Positions 26,900 through 36,297 of a stretch of DNA of 64,000 nucleotides are shown piece after piece. The translations under genes and the position numbers were made by a program. The DNA is taken from positions 1,674,001-1,738,000 of the forward strand of contig JADJWG010000001.1 of assembly GCA_016716475.1 (NCBI GenBank). Reading direction: 5' to 3'. This DNA is from Phycisphaerales bacterium (GTDB lineage Bacteria; Planctomycetota; Phycisphaerae; UBA1845; Fen-1342). Position 1 is the stretch's first letter, and the number at the start of each line of letters is the position of its first letter. The notes beneath the pieces were generated by a model that did not search any database, was not told the DNA's origin, and worked only from the letters and a program-made list of their open reading frames with translations.

Positions 26900-27472
26900 T
26901 CAGCCGCTCCGCTTCACCACGTCGCGCAGCAACTCCTCAACTTGTCGCACATTCCGGATGCTCAGAAACCCGCGCCGCTCAGGATGGGCTGAGTCGGTCG
27001 AGTCCGTCGTTGTGAAACGCTCAAACACGATGTCGCCCGAACCGTCGCGACGTTCCATGCGCTTCAGGTTGCGCAGGTGCTCGGAGTAGTAGCTGCGCAC
27101 CACGAGTCGCCATGCGGCTACGAGCACGATGGCGCGCCGATCCGTGATTGCGTACAACGTGCGGCGGTCCCGGCGCACAGCCCACAGCGGTGCGGCCAGC
27201 AGCGGCCCCCCGATCAGCAGTGCGGGCAGACTGCACACCACCGCAAGAGTTGCCGCGAAGCCGCCGGAGGTACCCGAGCCGACCCGCATGCTGAACCACA
27301 GGCCCCCGACGCCGAGGGCGACCCAGGGCAGTGCCAGAAGGGGTGGCAGAACCATGCTCAGCGACAGCACACGCACAAGCGGCCGATGGGCCCAGATCAG
27401 CCGTTCGCCCGCCTCCAACTCCCGCTCAACGAGCGGCTGCAGTGGGGACAAAGAGCCGTTCAGAGTGCCCAT
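26900..27472 (-). CDS. Membrane protein with bacterial PH-like domain
   Basis: 190 residues from ATG at 27472. It begins with a soluble stretch with WAHRP, then two membrane helices (SLSMVLPPLLALPWVALGVG and TLAVVCSLPALLIGGPLLAAPLW). A beta-rich domain starts with TLYAITDRRAIVL, the usual motif of bacterial PH (bPH/DUF304-like) domains. The C terminus carries IRNVRQVEELLRDVV, which resembles a regulator-binding end. Role unknown; probably a membrane stress or scaffold protein. Confidence 0.6.
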   Translation of the reverse strand: MGTLNGSLSPLQPLVERELEAGERLIWAHRPLVRVLSLSMVLPPLLALPWVALGVGGLWFSMRVGSGTSGGFAATLAVVCSLPALLIGGPLLAAPLWAVRRDRRTLYAITDRRAIVLVAAWRLVVRSYYSEHLRNLKRMERRDGSGDIVFERFTTTDSTDSAHPERRGFLSIRNVRQVEELLRDVVKRSG

Positions 27473-27681
27473 CCGAGACTTACCCCGTGGAATATGCGGT
27501 TGCCGGCGCGTGCATCAGGCAATCCCTCTTCGCCAGGATTGTCAGTCTACAGCCCGCGGCCATCCCGGCCAAGGTGCGAAAGGTACGTGCTCCGGGATCT
27601 GCCGGCTCTACCGGTTCCCCGAATCCCGCCCGCCTCCCCCTTCTCCCCCGGAGCGGCTAGAGTTGCGATGGAGGAACGTGC

Positions 27682-29724
27682 ATGGCCGCTGAACTGCGCA
27701 CCGATGGAACCGGGCTGATCGCGATCGACCCCTGGCTGGAACCCTATGCCGACCGCCTGAGGACGCGCTGGTCGCACTACCAGCGCCAGCTCGAACACAT
27801 TCTGGCTCACAGCGGCTCGCTTGAGGCATTCGCCTCGGGGCATCGCTACTTTGGGTTTCAGCGCGGCGTGCACAACGGCCAGCCCGGGGTCTGGTTCCGC
27901 GAGTGGGCACCGGCCGCGATCGCGGTCGCGCTCATCGGTGACTTCAACGAGTGGGACCGTTATGCGCATCCCCTGCACCGGGGCCCCGCCGGTGTTTGGA
28001 GCCGTTTTCTGCCCGACGACGACTTTGCCGAGTCGCTCACGCACGGCAGCCGCGTCAAGGTGCATGTGCACAGCGCGATCGGTCCACGCGATCGTATTCC
28101 GACGTACATCCAGCGCGCCGTCGCCGATCCGCACACGCGCGACTACGCCGGGCAATACTGGCAGCCGGAGACGCCCTATGCATGGCGACATGCCGCCCCC
28201 CCTCGGCCGGGCGGTCTGCGCATCTATGAGACGCACATCGGCATGGCCACGGAGGAGCTGCGCGTCGGCACCTTCGCGGAGTTCACCCGCGACGTGCTGC
28301 CGCGCATTGCCGCCGGTGGCTACAACGCGCTCCAGGTCATGGCCATTCAGGAGCACCCGTACTACGGCTCTTTCGGTTACCAGGTCAGCAATTTCTACGC
28401 CGCGTCGAGTCGTTTCGGGACGCCGGAGGAATTGAAGGCCTTGATCGATACGGCGCATGAGCTGGGTCTGACCGTGCTGCTCGACCTCGTGCACAGCCAC
28501 GCGGTCAAGAATCTCAACGAGGGGCTGAATCATTTTGACGGCACGGAGTATCAATACTTCCACGCCGGCGACCGCGGCGCGCACCCGGCGTGGGATTCCC
28601 TGTGCTTCGACTATGGCAAGCTCGAGGTCCTGCAGTTTCTGCTGAGCAACGTGCGTTTCTGGCTGGAGGAGTACCGTTTCGACGGCTTCCGCTTCGATGG
28701 CGTGACCAGCATGATGTACCGCGATCATGGCATGGGCCGGGCCTTCAGCTCGTACGACGATTACTTTCCTCCGCACGTCGATGAGGATGCGATCGTCTAC
28801 CTGCAGCTCGCCAATGAGCTGGTGCATAGACTGCGACCGGACGCGGTCACAATCGCAGAAGAGGTGAGTGGCATGGTGGGCACTGCCCGGCCGGTCTGCG
28901 AGGGTGGACTAGGATTCGATTACCGTCTCGCGATGGGCATTCCAGACTACTGGATCAAGCTGCTGAAGGAGCAGCGCGACGAGGAGTGGCAGCTCGACAC
29001 GCTGTACCACACGCTGACCAACCGGCGCGCGGGTGAGGCGCACGTGGCCTACGCCGAGAGCCACGACCAGGCGCTCGTCGGCGATAAGACCATTGCCATG
29101 TGGCTGATGGATGCGGACATCTACTACCACATGACGAAATCGAGCCGCAACCTCGTGATCGAGCGTGGCGTCGCCTTGCACAAGCTGATCCGTCTGATCA
29201 CATTCACGGCCGGTGGGGAAGCATATCTCAATTTCATGGGTAACGAGTTCGGGCACCCGGAGTGGGTAGATTTTCCGCGCGCCGGCAACGGTTTCTCGTA
29301 CCAGTACGCCCGCCGCCAGTGGTCCCTCGCCGATGATCCGGATCTGCGCTACCACGCGCTGGGGGAGTTTGACCGCGCGATGCTTGTGCTGGATGGGCGG
29401 TACGGCGTGCTGACGGCGGCGCCCCTGGAGAGACTGCACGTCCACGAGGGGCAGAAAGTGCTCGCCTTCCGGCGCGGTCCGCTGTTGTGCGCGTTCAATT
29501 TCCACCCGACGGACGCCGTCACGGGCCACCGCATCGGCGTACCGGAGCCGCGTGACTACCGCCTCGTGCTCTCCAGCGACAACCCCGCATTCGGCGGACA
29601 CGGCCACATCGTGGAGCCGCAGATCTACCCGGTGCAGCCGCTTCCGTGGGACCACCGTGGGTACAGTGTCCAAATCTATCTGCCCCCGCGGACGGCGATC
29701 GTGCTGGTGGCGGGCGAAAATTGA
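27682..29724 (+). CDS. glgB: 1,4-alpha-glucan branching enzyme (GH13, eukaryotic-like type)
   Basis: 680 residues from ATG at 27682, with GGAGGA upstream. A CBM48 domain (WFREWAPAAIAVALIGDFNEWDR) leads the GH13 barrel. The nucleophile is Asp339 in FRFDGVTSMMY, the acid/base Glu393 in TIAEEVSG, and the third Asp462 in YAESHDQALVGDKT. The YAESHDQALVGDK wording and LxFMGNEFGHPEWVDFPR are those of the GH13_8 plant/animal-like branching enzymes rather than E. coli GlgB. It makes alpha-1,6 branches in glycogen. No other glycogen gene is adjacent. Confidence 0.92.
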   Translation: MAAELRTDGTGLIAIDPWLEPYADRLRTRWSHYQRQLEHILAHSGSLEAFASGHRYFGFQRGVHNGQPGVWFREWAPAAIAVALIGDFNEWDRYAHPLHRGPAGVWSRFLPDDDFAESLTHGSRVKVHVHSAIGPRDRIPTYIQRAVADPHTRDYAGQYWQPETPYAWRHAAPPRPGGLRIYETHIGMATEELRVGTFAEFTRDVLPRIAAGGYNALQVMAIQEHPYYGSFGYQVSNFYAASSRFGTPEELKALIDTAHELGLTVLLDLVHSHAVKNLNEGLNHFDGTEYQYFHAGDRGAHPAWDSLCFDYGKLEVLQFLLSNVRFWLEEYRFDGFRFDGVTSMMYRDHGMGRAFSSYDDYFPPHVDEDAIVYLQLANELVHRLRPDAVTIAEEVSGMVGTARPVCEGGLGFDYRLAMGIPDYWIKLLKEQRDEEWQLDTLYHTLTNRRAGEAHVAYAESHDQALVGDKTIAMWLMDADIYYHMTKSSRNLVIERGVALHKLIRLITFTAGGEAYLNFMGNEFGHPEWVDFPRAGNGFSYQYARRQWSLADDPDLRYHALGEFDRAMLVLDGRYGVLTAAPLERLHVHEGQKVLAFRRGPLLCAFNFHPTDAVTGHRIGVPEPRDYRLVLSSDNPAFGGHGHIVEPQIYPVQPLPWDHRGYSVQIYLPPRTAIVLVAGEN

Positions 29725-30339
29725 TCAGCGCGCCACCGGCGCGGTGTGCTCTGCCAGCGGCAGCCGCGCAAGTTGTCGAAATGCCGCGAGCAGCTTCTGG
29801 TGGCGCCGCTTGTGGGCACCGAACCCCAAACGATCCATCTCCTCTTCCGCTGCTTCGGGTGCGAGTCCATCGACATGCACGCGATACAGTGCGCAAAAGA
29901 GCAGAGTGCGCTGCTGTCCGAGGCGACAGTGTACCAGTACGGGTTGCCGGTCGGGCCGGCGACACAGTTCGAGAAACTGCATTGCCTGCGCAGCACTCGG
30001 CGGATTCTTGTGGTTGCAGGGGATGGTGACGAAAGCCGCCCCGTGCTCGTCGCACACCGCCCGCTCGGCCACCTCCCAGCCATCCGGGTCATCACTGTCC
30101 CGCTGCCCGCGAAAGCTCACAATCGTTCGCAACCCCAGTTTGCGGATCAGGTCGGCGAGTTCTGCCGGCGTTGGCTGGCCACAACGATAGAGCACCCCCT
30201 CGGCTACGACGCCGTAGTGGCGCAGACCGTCAAAAGGGGCTCGAAAGAGGCGACGTAGGAAGCGGGGGACATTCAAGTTGGGGCGACTCCGCGCTGCCGC
30301 CGGGCGGCCGAAGCGCAGCACTGCCGTGGGCAGCCGCAC
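29725..30339 (-). CDS. Protein tyrosine phosphatase family protein
   Basis: 204 residues from GTG at 30339. The catalytic loop is HCRLGQQRT (His137, Cys138, Arg144, Thr145), the HCx5R(T/S) signature of cysteine phosphatases. Upstream are YRCGQPTPAELADLIRKLGLRTIVSFRG and a possible general acid Asp in the DSDDPDGW loop, as in planctomycete and Siw14-like dual-specificity phosphatases. Substrate unknown. It starts 3 bases after the lipoprotein gene and is likely co-transcribed with it; convergent with glgB with no gap. Confidence 0.8.
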   Translation of the reverse strand: MRLPTAVLRFGRPAAARSRPNLNVPRFLRRLFRAPFDGLRHYGVVAEGVLYRCGQPTPAELADLIRKLGLRTIVSFRGQRDSDDPDGWEVAERAVCDEHGAAFVTIPCNHKNPPSAAQAMQFLELCRRPDRQPVLVHCRLGQQRTLLFCALYRVHVDGLAPEAAEEEMDRLGFGAHKRRHQKLLAAFRQLARLPLAEHTAPVAR

Positions 30340-30342
30340 GCC

Positions 30343-31551
30343 TCAGGGCCGGGCGATGATCCGGAACGGGGTCGCCTGCTGAGCGACCTTTGCCCCGAGT
30401 TTATCCGCGATCGTGACTTTTGCCACGTAGCGACCGGGCGCGAGGGTTGCGGGAAGACGGACGAGACGAGGGATGAAGCAGTCGTTCCGGCGGTTGCGGC
30501 AGCGGTCGGTGATGTCGCTGTCGCGGAGTTCCAGCACGGTGTCACCGGCATGATTGAGGATGGTCGTGGTCAGATCGAAACGGGTCAGCCACCAGCCGTC
30601 GGCCCCCTGCTCACTGACGAAATCGCGCACTTCGCAGTAGAGCACGAATTCGTTGGCCAGTCCCGTCAGAAACTGGGCGGGCTCAAGTTCGTCGTACTGG
30701 CCGAAGCCCCGCACCTCAGAACAAAGTGCGACCACGGGGATGGACAGCGCGCTCATGTGCCGCAGGGACTCCAGCAGTCGATCAATCTCGATCGCTGCCG
30801 CCGAAATGGCCGTCGCGGGGTCGCCACCTGGTGCTTCCTGGATCCCGATCCACGCCTCGATAAAGCGGGTGGCCAGGGTCTGTTGCTCGGCTGGAACAAG
30901 TTTCAGTGGCTCGCGTGCCCCGGAAAAATCCCCCGCGAGTGCTCTCAACATGCGCACCCGTACTTGCGCGTTGAAGGTGTCCTCGTCGGATTCGGAAAGC
31001 CGGTCGAGCCATTCTCGGAGGTTGGTCGGGAGCGTTTGCGCCGAGAGCGCACTGTTGATGGCGGTTTCCGGGAAGATGCCCGGAACTCCGGTTGCGAAGT
31101 CCGCAGCACTGTAAACCCGTGCGGAGACGAGTGCCGGCGGATTCATGGGTACGACAGGTTCCGGTTCCGCGGCGGCGGGTGGCGTCATGATCACGTCTGG
31201 GGCGGGCTCGGGGATGATCTCGATGCGCGGGTCGGCCGGCAGAACCGGCGCCAGTCGGGCGGGGTCAATGGGTTCGGGCGGACTCGAGTCGGCCGCCAAT
31301 TGCGCATCGGTGCTGCGCGCGGCGTTGGCGCGCTCGACATTCTGCACATATTCCGCGACCTCCGAGAGTACTTCGTCATCCTCGGGGTCGGTGCTGACGA
31401 CCTGCGGCGGCTCGGGCTCGACGGTTTCCACAGGTGTGGAGGTGGCGGCTGGACTGGCGTCGAAGAGCTGGCAGCCAGCGAGCGGTAGGAGCGACACCAG
31501 CAGCAACGCGCCAGCGGATCGGCGGTAGGGCGGCAGTTTGGCGGCATCCAT
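30343..31551 (-). CDS. Predicted lipoprotein
   Basis: 402 residues. A lipobox LPLAGC (Cys27) follows a hydrophobic core, so it should be lipidated and exported. A Pro/Glu-rich linker (residues about 35-140) precedes a helical middle region (LREWLDRLSESDEDTFNAQVRVRMLRALAGDF) and a beta-rich C terminus (LTRFDLTTTILNHAGDTVLELRDSDI, RYVAKVTIADKL). No family recognised. It is followed by the phosphatase gene after 3 bases. Confidence 0.7.
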   Translation of the reverse strand: MDAAKLPPYRRSAGALLLVSLLPLAGCQLFDASPAATSTPVETVEPEPPQVVSTDPEDDEVLSEVAEYVQNVERANAARSTDAQLAADSSPPEPIDPARLAPVLPADPRIEIIPEPAPDVIMTPPAAAEPEPVVPMNPPALVSARVYSAADFATGVPGIFPETAINSALSAQTLPTNLREWLDRLSESDEDTFNAQVRVRMLRALAGDFSGAREPLKLVPAEQQTLATRFIEAWIGIQEAPGGDPATAISAAAIEIDRLLESLRHMSALSIPVVALCSEVRGFGQYDELEPAQFLTGLANEFVLYCEVRDFVSEQGADGWWLTRFDLTTTILNHAGDTVLELRDSDITDRCRNRRNDCFIPRLVRLPATLAPGRYVAKVTIADKLGAKVAQQATPFRIIARP

Positions 31552-31647
31552 GCCGGGGTCTCCAGGGCGTTTGCGGCGGCACCGTCCGCCGGTGGAATCC
31601 GAGCCGTGAACGGACCGCTCACAGGTGCGGTCATGGGAGCCCTGCAG

Positions 31648-32646
31648 CTACCGCGCAGCGGCGGCCAGCCGGAGCAGCAGCAGCTCCACGCCGGTCTCTA
31701 TCGACCGGAGACCCACTTTGACTTGGGCATCGAGGGTGGCCACGGCGGCGAGTGCGCGACGCAGTCTGGACGGGGATAAATGCCGCAGAAATTGCTGGAA
31801 CTCGCCCGGTCGGCCGCCGTAACCGGCCTTCCATGCGAGCGATCCGGCGGCAGCGCCGTCCGCAATCTGCTCGTGAACTTCGAGCCATTGCTGGAGTTTG
31901 AAAGCCAAACCACCCAGAACCATGAAGATTGCCGCGGGTTCGGTTGCCAGCACGTGGTGCCACAGTCGCAAGGCATCGGCCGTCTGTCCGGCGGCGGCGG
32001 CATCCACGGCGGCGAAAATCTTCTCTTCTCGCGAGAGCCCGACCAGGTCGGCAACGTCCTGTGGCGTGATATCCCGACGCTCCCCGACGTACAGCGTGAG
32101 CTTTTCTGTCTCGCCGCACAGGAGTCCGGCGTTGTTGCCGACAAGGTCGATGAGGCGCTCCGCGGCACCCGCTTGAAACCGCTTTCCGCGGTCGCTTGCC
32201 TGGCGGACCACGAAGTCGAGCAGGGCGGCACCCCGCAGGCCCTCGCACTCGCTGATGCCACCCACGCTTGCAGCGATCTTGAAAAGGCGCGTCGTCTTGG
32301 GAAAAGTGCGGCACTCGAGCACCAGCGTACCCGTTGGGGCGGGGCGTTCGAGATAAGTTTCGAGTGTGCGCCGGTGCATAGTCACGAAGGCATCTGCTTC
32401 GCGGATCACGACAACCCGCCGATCCGACAGAAACGGAAGCGTGGCGAGATCTTCGAGCACCGTGTGTACAGGCGGTGGTCCTGACTCAGAAGACTTGCCG
32501 GCGTCGTACTCGGTGAGGGCGAGACTGCGATCGATTTCGGGTGGCAGCAACTGGTCAAGGTTTTCGGCTAGCGCTTGCCGCTTGCGGTGCTCGTCGGAGC
32601 CGAAGATGACGACGATGGCCGGGGTGTCGGTAGCGTTGCGGGCCAT
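31648..32646 (-). CDS. holA: DNA polymerase III subunit delta
   Basis: 332 residues from ATG at 32646. HolA is the clamp-opening subunit of the polymerase III clamp loader. The N-terminal IVVIFGSDEHRKRQALAENL, the central RRVVVIREADAFVTMHRRTLETYLERPAPTGTLVLECRTFPKTTRLFK and the NNAGLLCGETEKLTLY helix are characteristic. The start lies inside the 3' end of the upstream TPR gene, with a 79-base overlap in another frame, so the two are expressed together or translation is coupled. Confidence 0.88.
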   Translation of the reverse strand: MARNATDTPAIVVIFGSDEHRKRQALAENLDQLLPPEIDRSLALTEYDAGKSSESGPPPVHTVLEDLATLPFLSDRRVVVIREADAFVTMHRRTLETYLERPAPTGTLVLECRTFPKTTRLFKIAASVGGISECEGLRGAALLDFVVRQASDRGKRFQAGAAERLIDLVGNNAGLLCGETEKLTLYVGERRDITPQDVADLVGLSREEKIFAAVDAAAAGQTADALRLWHHVLATEPAAIFMVLGGLAFKLQQWLEVHEQIADGAAAGSLAWKAGYGGRPGEFQQFLRHLSPSRLRRALAAVATLDAQVKVGLRSIETGVELLLLRLAAAAR

Positions 32647-33953
32647 GAATCAGGGTCGCTCTCGCCGAGGGCCGTATTCGGGGCGCCGTTTGTGCCGAAG
32701 TATTCGAGGCGGCGCTCGATCTTAGAGCGCAGCGCCGCGTCATTCGTTGCCAGTTCAGCCGCACGGCGCCAAGCCGCAACGGCCGCGACCGGGTTGCCGA
32801 GCCGGTGCTCCACATCGCCCGTGTGCAGCCAGACGGTGCCGTCGGCGGGCTCGAGGATCTGCAACCGCGCGAGCAACCCGCGGGCGTCAGGGTAGCGTCG
32901 CAGCGTCGCCGCGACCAGCGCCCGGCCGCGCAGTGCGCCGCGATGCTCGGTGCCTTGTGACAGTGCGGAAACAAAGCGCGCGTCGGCCTCCTCGAATCGC
33001 CCCAGGCGGTAGAGGGCACTGCCAAGTTCCACGAGCAGGTCGGGGTTCTCCGGCTGGCGTGCCACCGCATCGGCGAAGCGTGCGGCCGCGAGATCGAACC
33101 GGCCGGTGGCCATGAATTGCGTGCCGAGGGCGCGTAGTTGCGCAAGTTCATCGGTTCCAAGGGCCGGGCGCGGCATGGTTGTCAGGGGGGGGAGTGGAAG
33201 GGGCGCGACGGCTGCGACGGGATCCATCGGGTCGAGTTCGAGTGCCGAGACTGGTGAGTCCAGGTCACCAAATACCTCGTGTGGGGCGGTGTTTTTCGAT
33301 GTGGTGCCTGCCGGACCCAAGTTGAGCGGCGGGACATCGGCGGTCGCACGATTGCCGGCGCGGTCGACGGCCATCAAGCGAGCCGAGATCATCCCGTCGA
33401 GTTCAGTGGGGGGGTGCCAGTGGAGCAAGCGCCCATTGGCGATCGGAGAGCCGCCATCCTGCCACGGTTCAGATGGAGAGGTCCGGAAAAAAATGCGAAC
33501 GCTACCCGAAGTAAGATATTCGTCCACCAAGGTCACATCCAGCATGACCGTTGGCGTGGTGCCTGCGTCGAGGTCGTTGCCGCGTTCCACGCGCGCGGTG
33601 TGAACCTGCATCAGCGGGGGCACGGTGTCGACCACGACGCTGAGTGTGGGGGGGGTCCCGGGAGCGGGGGGTGGAGCCGAGTCGCCGGTGGCGTTTCGAA
33701 GCACGACAAAGAACTCGTAGCGGCCGTCCTCAGGTGCATCAAACCGCAGTGGAGGTCGTCCCTCCGGGCTGATGGCGGCTTGTTGCCAGTTTCGGCCGGC
33801 GTCGGTCGAAACATAGAGCAAGGCGGCGGTCACGGTCGTGTCCGCCGCGAAATCAAGCGCGATCTGGCGGCTGGCTACAAACACCGGCTCGGGCGCCGCG
33901 CCCAGCGCCGAAGCAGCGTAAAGTGCTAAAAGGATAGAGGTTATGCTCCGCAT
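32568..33953 (-). CDS. Secreted TPR-repeat protein
   Basis: 461 residues from ATG at 33953. A signal peptide (SITSILLALYAASALGAA) is followed by a beta-rich part with two sandwich-like stretches (ALDFAADTTVTAALLYVSTDAGRNWQ; TVMLDVTLVDEYLTSGSVRIFFRTS) and then TPR units (FMATGRFDLAAARFADAVARQPENPDLLVELGSALYRLGRFEEADARFVSAL; DGTVWLHTGDVEHRLGNPVAAVAAWRRAAEL). The end is a Ser/Pro/Thr-rich tail that overlaps the start of holA. The frame can be extended much further upstream, across tRNA-Leu, but that part is not coding. Function unknown; likely a periplasmic scaffold. Confidence 0.7.
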   Translation of the reverse strand: MRSITSILLALYAASALGAAPEPVFVASRQIALDFAADTTVTAALLYVSTDAGRNWQQAAISPEGRPPLRFDAPEDGRYEFFVVLRNATGDSAPPPAPGTPPTLSVVVDTVPPLMQVHTARVERGNDLDAGTTPTVMLDVTLVDEYLTSGSVRIFFRTSPSEPWQDGGSPIANGRLLHWHPPTELDGMISARLMAVDRAGNRATADVPPLNLGPAGTTSKNTAPHEVFGDLDSPVSALELDPMDPVAAVAPLPLPPLTTMPRPALGTDELAQLRALGTQFMATGRFDLAAARFADAVARQPENPDLLVELGSALYRLGRFEEADARFVSALSQGTEHRGALRGRALVAATLRRYPDARGLLARLQILEPADGTVWLHTGDVEHRLGNPVAAVAAWRRAAELATNDAALRSKIERRLEYFGTNGAPNTALGESDPDSWPATLPTPRPSSSSSAPTSTASGKR

Positions 33954-34090
33954 GGACGCAGGCACACTCCGTTGTGCGAGCCGGCTCCGGTGACCGGTTG
34001 GTCGGCATGTCCCGCTGGGCTTATCGGCGAAGTCGGGGGGTTGGCTGCGGTGCAACTGTCGGAGGCGCAAGGGTCGGTGGTGTCGACTGT

Positions 34091-34118
34091 TTGCGGGCGG
34101 CGGGCGGGCGCCTAAAAT
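34091..34118 (+). promoter_or_regulatory. Promoter of tRNA-Leu
   Basis: TTGCGG at 34091-34096, a 16-bp spacer and TAAAAT at 34113-34118, about 24 bases ahead of the mature tRNA 5' end. Confidence 0.45.
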
Positions 34119-34141
34119 ACCCTTCGCGGAGTGGCATGGGC

Positions 34142-34225
34142 GCCGGAGTGGCGGAACTGGCAGACGCGCGGGTTTCAAAAACCCGTTCCCGTCAGGGAGT
34201 GTGGGTTCGAGTCCCACCTTCGGCA
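34142..34225 (+). tRNA. tRNA-Leu (anticodon CAA)
   Basis: 84 bases. Acceptor stem GCCGGAG/CTTCGGC (one G-U pair) with discriminator A. The anticodon loop TTCAAAA gives CAA, closed by CGGGT/ACCCG. It has a long variable arm of the class II type and T-arm GTGGG-TTCGAGT-CCCAC. CCA is not encoded. It decodes UUG. Confidence 0.93.
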
Positions 34226-34325
34226 TACGGTCCGCGGGCCACAATCGACGTACGCTTGTGGTCGCATGCGGGGCGTGGTTGGGGGGTCCGGTGCCGGTGC
34301 ATCGGGGTTTCCAGGAGGTCATGGC

Positions 34326-35264
34326 GTGAATCGTTGGCAGGCGGTCGCAGCATGGGTACTCGTCGCGCTCGCGGGTCAGACGGTCCTCGCGCAGCAACGG
34401 CAGATTCAGTGGCGGACGGATCCTCGACAGGCTGTTTCCGAGGCGCAGCGGGCGAAACTGCCGCTGATGGTCTACGTGCTTGGTTCGACTTCGGACCGAG
34501 ATGACCGGTTGGAGCGCGGACAGCGGCGTGCCCTGGCCGACCCGCGTGTCTTGCAGGCAGCGCAACGCTTCATCCCGTTGCGCCTGTCGCGCAGCGCCAA
34601 TCGGGATGTGCTGGGCGATTTTCATCTGCCCGAGAGCGCGAACATGATGATGAGTTTCGTGGCGCCGGACGGATCCAAGCTGGGCGATCTCGGCGCCAAT
34701 GGCGTCGCGGAGGCGGAGGCCCTGTACCGCAAGCTCGAGTTGACGTTCGAGGAATATCGCAACCGGATGTACCGTGCCGAACTGCAGCCCGTGTTGCAGA
34801 ACGAAGCGGCCACCCCGGTGGAGTTAAGGGCGGCGATTGCCACGATCCTGCAATTCGAGATTACCTTCGCAGACCGCGACCTGCTGGCCATGCTGGAGCG
34901 CGAGGGTCTGGACGCGGCGGTGCGTTCGGAAGTGCTGAGTGCGTTGGGGGCACTTTCAACGCGGCCGGCGATGGTGAAATTGATTGAATTGGCGAAGGCC
35001 GGTGAGGCCGGCGCGCTGACGGCGCTGGAGCGCAGCAACCCGCTGGCGGCCGAGATGATGCTGCCCGACTTGCAGAACCCCGCCACATTTCAGTACGGAA
35101 TGTACCGGGCGGTGACCCGCATTGTGAAGCTGCCGCAGCCGAAACCCGAACGCTTTTTCGATAATGCCAACGAGCGTGTGCGGGCCCAGGAGCTGGATCG
35201 TCTGAACCAGGCGGTGGAACGGGCGGTGCAGCGCTGGCGGAGCGAACATGACAACCGTAGTTGA
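34326..35264 (+). CDS. Secreted thioredoxin-like domain protein
   Basis: 312 residues from GTG at 34326, with AGGAGG upstream. A signal peptide (AVAAWVLVALAGQTVLAQ) is followed by a thioredoxin-fold region: AKLPLMVYVLGSTS at the position of the CxxC loop, but no cysteines there, then AQRFIPLRLSRSANRDVLGDFHL and NMMMSFVAPDGSKLGDLG. The C-terminal half is helical. With the redox cysteines absent, it is not an oxidoreductase. The threonine aldolase start overlaps its 3' end by 17 bases. Confidence 0.65.
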   Translation: MNRWQAVAAWVLVALAGQTVLAQQRQIQWRTDPRQAVSEAQRAKLPLMVYVLGSTSDRDDRLERGQRRALADPRVLQAAQRFIPLRLSRSANRDVLGDFHLPESANMMMSFVAPDGSKLGDLGANGVAEAEALYRKLELTFEEYRNRMYRAELQPVLQNEAATPVELRAAIATILQFEITFADRDLLAMLEREGLDAAVRSEVLSALGALSTRPAMVKLIELAKAGEAGALTALERSNPLAAEMMLPDLQNPATFQYGMYRAVTRIVKLPQPKPERFFDNANERVRAQELDRLNQAVERAVQRWRSEHDNRS

Positions 35265-36297
35265 TCTGCGCAGCGATACGGTGACACGCCCGTCGCCCGA
35301 GATGCGGGCGGTGATCGCCAACGCTGAAGTGGGGGACGATGTGCTGGGCGATGACCCGACGGTCCTGCGCTTGCAGGCCCGCGCCGCGGACTTGCTCGGC
35401 AAGGAAGCAGCGCTGTACGTGCCGTCCGGAACGATGGCGAACCAGGTCGCGATTCGCGCCGTGTGCGAACCCGGCGATGAGTTGATCATCGACGAGACCA
35501 CCCACAGCTACAACTACGAGACCGGCGGTCCCGCGGCGCTCTCCGGCGTCGGAACGCGCCTGATTCGCACGGAGCGCGGCCTTTTCGGTGCGGCCGACGT
35601 TGAGCCGTTGGTGCGGGCCGTTTCGGCGCATTTTCCGCGTTCACGCATGGTCATCATCGAGAATACGAACAACCGCGGCGGTGGCAGTATTTGGCCGGTG
35701 CCGCAGGTGGCGGAAGTGGCGGCGGCGGCACGGCGGCACAATCTGCATGTGCACATGGATGGCGCTCGGTTGATGAATGCCTGTGTGGCCACCGGGGTCG
35801 CTCCGGCGGCTTACACGCAGGCGGTTGACACCGTGTCCATGTGCTTCAGCAAGGGGTTGGGAGCACCGGTGGGATCGGTTATTGCCGGTCCGGCTGCGGT
35901 GATCGAGCGCTGTCAGCGCTTCCGCAAGATGTTCGGCGGCGCGATGCGGCAGGCCGGGCTGTTGGCGGCGGCGGCACTGTACGCCCTGGACCACCATGTC
36001 GAGCGTTTAGCGGAAGATCATGCGCGCGCCCGCCGACTCGCGGGTGCGCTCGCGGCACTTCCGGGAATCGAACTCGACGTGCGGCGCGTGGAAACGAACA
36101 TCGTGATCTTCGGCATCGCTCCGGCGCTCGGTTCCGCGCCGGAGTTTGCGATGAAGCTGAAGGAGCGCGGGGTCTGGCTCCTGCCGACGGGGCCGCACAC
36201 CCTGCGCGCCGTCACACACCTCGACGTGTCCACCGCCCAGATCGAGCAGGCGATCGGCGTGTTTGCGGAACTGTGCCGTACGGTGCGTGCGGCGTGA
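35248..36297 (+). CDS. ltaE: Low-specificity L-threonine aldolase
   Basis: 349 residues. This PLP enzyme splits L-threonine or L-allo-threonine to glycine and acetaldehyde. Seen are VDLRSDTVTRPSPEMR, GDDVLGDDPTV, LYVPSGTMANQVAI, IENTNNRGGGSIWP and the DGARLMNACVATG motif; the PLP lysine is Lys202 in SMCFSKGLGAPVGS. It begins within the end of the thioredoxin-like gene and its stop overlaps the start of endonuclease V (GTGA), so the three form one operon. Confidence 0.93.
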   Translation: MTTVVDLRSDTVTRPSPEMRAVIANAEVGDDVLGDDPTVLRLQARAADLLGKEAALYVPSGTMANQVAIRAVCEPGDELIIDETTHSYNYETGGPAALSGVGTRLIRTERGLFGAADVEPLVRAVSAHFPRSRMVIIENTNNRGGGSIWPVPQVAEVAAAARRHNLHVHMDGARLMNACVATGVAPAAYTQAVDTVSMCFSKGLGAPVGSVIAGPAAVIERCQRFRKMFGGAMRQAGLLAAAALYALDHHVERLAEDHARARRLAGALAALPGIELDVRRVETNIVIFGIAPALGSAPEFAMKLKERGVWLLPTGPHTLRAVTHLDVSTAQIEQAIGVFAELCRTVRAA

